From Bacteroidales bacterium UBA1237 (GTDB lineage: Bacteria; Bacteroidota; Bacteroidia; Bacteroidales; UBA932): a stretch of DNA of 8,556 nt. A model generated the notes under the pieces. The model was not told the origin of the DNA, made no database searches, and saw nothing but the letters and a program-made list of their open reading frames with translations. Below, in pieces: positions 6,093-8,556 of this stretch (its first letter is position 1; every line of letters starts with the position of its first letter). The stretch is taken from NCBI GenBank assembly GCA_002308935.1, contig DBWN01000019.1, forward strand, positions 2,514-11,069. Reading direction: 5' to 3'. The position numbers and the translations under genes are program-made.

Positions 6093-7523
6093 ATGTACAA
6101 AGCAGGTAAAAAGCTCTGTTTCGGTGTAATCATCGGTACACGTGCATACTTCAACCCGGCGCTCGCCATAGACGTGCGCAAAGAACTTCTCCGTGTTCTC
6201 GAAGAATGCGGTTACGACTATGTGATCCTCCCTGAGGATGCTACACCTACCGGAAGCTCATCAATTGAGACCCGTGAAGACGGCCTGAAGGTCGCGGCAC
6301 AGTTCAAGGAGAACCGTGACAACATCGACGGTATCATCGTCGCCCTCCCTAACTTCGGTTTCGAGATCGGTATCATCAACGCCATCAACGAGGCCAATCT
6401 CGGTGTTCCTGTTCTGGTCCAGGCTTATGACGACTACAATGACAAGGTCGACCTCGACAGCCGCCGTGACGCATTCTGCGGAAAGATTTCCGTATGCAAC
6501 AACCTTTATCAGTACGGCATCCCGTTCACTGATACTACCCTGCACACATATGATATCTATGACCCGCTGGTGAAGGCCGACATCATCAAGTTCGCCGGTA
6601 TCTGCCGCGTTGTCAATGGACTCCGCCACTGCCGCATCGGACAGATCGGAACCCGTCCTCTGGGATTCAACACCTGCCGTGCAAGTGAGAAGCTCCTCCA
6701 GAAGTACGGAATCACCGTGGTTCCTGCAGACCTTTCGGAACTCATCTTCGCTGCTGAGAAGATCGCTGATGATGATCCTGATTACGTCGCCAAATGCAAC
6801 AGCATCCACGAGTATGCCGCAGTTCCCGCCAACTATGAGGAGAAGATGCCTCTTGTCACCAAGTTCGCCGTAGCTGTCGAAAGGTGGACAGAGGCCAACT
6901 GCTGCGACGCCCTCGCCATCCAGTGCTGGGATTCTCTCGAGATGAACTATGGCTGCGCCGCCTGCGTCGCCATGTCGATGCTCAGCGACAAGCTCATCCC
7001 CAGCGCATGCGAGACCGATATCGCCGGTGCCGTGTCAATGTACGCCCTTTCACTCGCTTCAATGGAACCTGCAGCCCTCATGGACTGGAACAACAACTTC
7101 GCTCAGGATCGTGAGAAGTGCGTCTGCACCCACTGCGGTAACTTCCCTTGCGGCTTCATAGGAAACAAGGATCTCAAGCTCACTCCTCTTGGAGTCCTCG
7201 GACGTACCCTCGGAAAGGTCAAGACCTTCGGAGCTGTCAGCGCCAAGGTTTCTGAAGGTGACTTCACATACTTCAGGATCTCAACCGACGACACCAAGGG
7301 CAAGATCAAGGCTTACTTGGGTGAGGGTGTGATCACCAACGACCCTTATGGAATGGACGGCTGTATCGCAGTCACCAAGGTTCCTAATCTGCAGAAACTG
7401 ATGAAGCACATCTGCCGCAACGGTTTCGAGCACCATGTCGCAGCCTGCCGTCAGCATGTGGCTGACATCCTCCAGGACGCTATCGAGAACTATCTCGGCT
7501 GGGATCTCTACGTACATGAATAA
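6093..7523 (+). CDS. FucI/AraA-superfamily sugar isomerase, unassigned substrate
   Basis: This 476-residue protein has the layout of the L-fucose/L-arabinose isomerase superfamily, which interconverts aldoses and ketoses with a divalent metal: two alpha/beta domains (about 1-170 and 171-330) and a C-terminal barrel-like domain (about 335-476). The central part has the family-like run AIQCWDSLEMNYGC (275-288), PCxxMS-type segment (290-296) and ACETDIAGAVSMYAL (305-319). By analogy with the metal ligands of L-arabinose isomerase (two Glu, two His), likely ligands are Glu283, Glu307, His347 (THCGNFP) and His447 or His448 (GFEHHVA). That assignment is inference. It is shorter than FucI (about 590) and near AraA in length, but clearly neither. 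About 20 cysteines are present, four of them in 343-353. Codon use is strongly biased, suggesting high expression. Placed after the kinase, it should produce the ketose which the kinase phosphorylates. Confidence 0.82.
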   Translation: MYKAGKKLCFGVIIGTRAYFNPALAIDVRKELLRVLEECGYDYVILPEDATPTGSSSIETREDGLKVAAQFKENRDNIDGIIVALPNFGFEIGIINAINEANLGVPVLVQAYDDYNDKVDLDSRRDAFCGKISVCNNLYQYGIPFTDTTLHTYDIYDPLVKADIIKFAGICRVVNGLRHCRIGQIGTRPLGFNTCRASEKLLQKYGITVVPADLSELIFAAEKIADDDPDYVAKCNSIHEYAAVPANYEEKMPLVTKFAVAVERWTEANCCDALAIQCWDSLEMNYGCAACVAMSMLSDKLIPSACETDIAGAVSMYALSLASMEPAALMDWNNNFAQDREKCVCTHCGNFPCGFIGNKDLKLTPLGVLGRTLGKVKTFGAVSAKVSEGDFTYFRISTDDTKGKIKAYLGEGVITNDPYGMDGCIAVTKVPNLQKLMKHICRNGFEHHVAACRQHVADILQDAIENYLGWDLYVHE

Positions 7524-7535
7524 TCCGGACTGAGT

Positions 7536-7564
7536 CCTCGTAAACGGCAGAGCCGCCTACGGGG
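7536..7564 (+). other. Intercistronic RNA hairpin between isomerase and permease genes
   Basis: Bases 7536-7548 pair with 7552-7564 around an AGA loop: 13 positions with eleven pairs (one G-T) and a 2x2 AA/CC internal loop. A C/T-rich stretch follows (7566-7574), not a clean T-run, so it is a poor intrinsic terminator. It may stabilise the upstream mRNA or lower read-through so that the permease is made in smaller amounts than the enzymes. The permease leader after it (AAAAAACGAACAACA) is again A-rich. Confidence 0.6.
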
Positions 7565-7591
7565 GCTTTCCTCCATAAAAAACGAACAACA

Positions 7592-8556
7592 ATGGTACTC
7601 GTAACGAACGTCACCCTGGCGATGATTTGCTGCATTTACTGCTGCATCTGCTGGGGATCATGGGCCAACACCCAGAAGCTCGTACAGAAGAAGGACTGGA
7701 AGTCTTTCCTTTTCTACTGGGACTATATCGCAGGATTCTTCCTGACAGCTCTGCTCGGACTTCTCATCTTCAACGGAGGTAACCTTTTCGCAGGTCTCAC
7801 CTGGAAGGCTATCCTTTGGCCTGTACTCGGAGGTCTCATCTGGAACCTTGCCAACATCTTCCTTACGGCAGCCAACGGCGTCGCCGGAATGAGCGTCGGC
7901 TTCCCGATCGGTGGAGGTCTCGGATGGGTAGGTGGAATCATCTTCAACTACTTCAGTTCCGGATTCACCGGCAACAAGCCTATGCTCTGGTTCGGTGTCC
8001 TTCTCGCAGTAGCGGCTATGGTTCTCTGCGGAGTTTCATACAGCAAGCTGGCCGGAAGCCAGAAGAAGAGCCCCAAGGCCGGTATCATATTCGCATTGAT
8101 CTCCGGTTTCGGTTTCGCGTTCTTCTATGGCCTCGTGGTGAAAGGGACAGCCCCCACATTCGGTGGAGTAGGAACCCTCTCTCCTTATCAGGCCGTGTTC
8201 TTCTTCGCTCTTGCCGTCCTTGTTTCCACTCTCTTCCTCTGCCCTGTGGCAATGAGTCATTCGGTTGAAGGCAAGACGACCATCAAGGACTATTTCGGCA
8301 AAGGTGATGCACGCACACATCTTATCGGTATGCTGGGAGGTTTCATATGGATGAGCGGTATGGTGATCAGCTTCATGACCGCGCAGGCTCCTGTGAACAA
8401 AGCTGTCTCCTATGCGCTTTCCAACGCTTCTCCCCTTGTCGCGATGATCTGGGGCGTTCTGATCTGGAGAGAATTCAAGGAGGCTCCTAAGGGAACCATG
8501 AAGTTCGTCTATGCGATGTTCTTCTGCTTCCTCGCAGCGCTTGTCATAATAGCAGC
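7592..8556 (+). CDS. Ten-helix DMT-superfamily permease, GRP sugar/ureide-permease-like (3' end beyond right edge)
   Basis: The frame is open from the ATG at 7592 to the right edge, 321 codons without a stop. Hydrophobic segments lie at about 7-25, 41-60, 72-94, 99-119, 131-150, 163-183, 199-220, 244-262, 270-291 and 302-321, which is the ten-helix plan of the drug/metabolite transporter superfamily. The protein should therefore be nearly complete. CWGSWANTQK (20-29), FYWDY (41-45), LIWNLANIFLTAAN (82-95) and GFPIGGGLGW (103-112) resemble the glucose/ribose porter and ureide permease branches. It probably imports the operon's sugar across the inner membrane, driven by the ion gradient. Helix 1 is unusually cysteine-rich (Cys13, 14, 17, 18, 20). 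The start at 7592 follows an A-rich leader and leaves a short N-terminus before helix 1. The substrate is inferred from context only. Confidence 0.85.
   Translation, partial: MVLVTNVTLAMICCIYCCICWGSWANTQKLVQKKDWKSFLFYWDYIAGFFLTALLGLLIFNGGNLFAGLTWKAILWPVLGGLIWNLANIFLTAANGVAGMSVGFPIGGGLGWVGGIIFNYFSSGFTGNKPMLWFGVLLAVAAMVLCGVSYSKLAGSQKKSPKAGIIFALISGFGFAFFYGLVVKGTAPTFGGVGTLSPYQAVFFFALAVLVSTLFLCPVAMSHSVEGKTTIKDYFGKGDARTHLIGMLGGFIWMSGMVISFMTAQAPVNKAVSYALSNASPLVAMIWGVLIWREFKEAPKGTMKFVYAMFFCFLAALVIIA

Noticed and set aside
6261..6809. 182-residue minus-strand frame inside the isomerase gene
   Set aside because: It is antisense to clear family motifs, rich in D/V/E as expected for the complement of GAC/GTC codons, and has no leader of its own.

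Overview
The window looks like chromosomal DNA of a member of the Bacteroidota, probably order Bacteroidales. The evidence is a long secreted lipoprotein built from BACON-type repeats, a near-perfect Bacteroides-type promoter (TTTG, 19 bp, TATATTTG), A-rich leaders with almost no Shine-Dalgarno sequences, and a transketolase split into two genes. No RNA gene, CRISPR array, insertion sequence or phage gene is visible.

Left part (1-2429, minus strand): one uninterrupted reading frame runs from an ATG at 2429 off the left edge. It encodes at least 809 residues: a lipoprotein signal peptide and then nine consecutive Ig-like domains of 84-97 residues. The first three are ordinary BACON domains (type A). 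After that, type A domains alternate with a second type B, giving an A-B or B-A super-repeat of about 525 bp. Its C-terminus, and any catalytic or binding module there, lies outside the window.

Middle (2430-2809): an AT-rich divergent spacer. It holds a weak candidate promoter for the lipoprotein, a strong promoter for the rightward operon, a 14-bp palindrome with a central CG just upstream of that promoter, and two terminator-like hairpins with no obvious gene to serve.

Right part (2810-8556, plus strand): a tight operon of five genes. They are the transketolase N-terminal subunit, the transketolase C-terminal subunit (4-bp overlap), an FGGY kinase of glycerol-kinase type, a FucI/AraA-like sugar isomerase, and a ten-helix DMT-superfamily permease cut by the right edge just before its end. 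Together these form a complete logical route: uptake of a sugar, aldose-ketose isomerisation, phosphorylation of the ketose, and cleavage by two-carbon transfer into central metabolism. The same set of activities (isomerase, kinase, two-subunit transketolase) is known from bacterial D-apiose degradation, which is a reasonable hypothesis here. The substrate cannot be fixed from sequence alone. The kinase carries a substitution at a glycerol-binding position, and the isomerase is of an unassigned, cysteine-rich type, so a different or undescribed sugar is possible.
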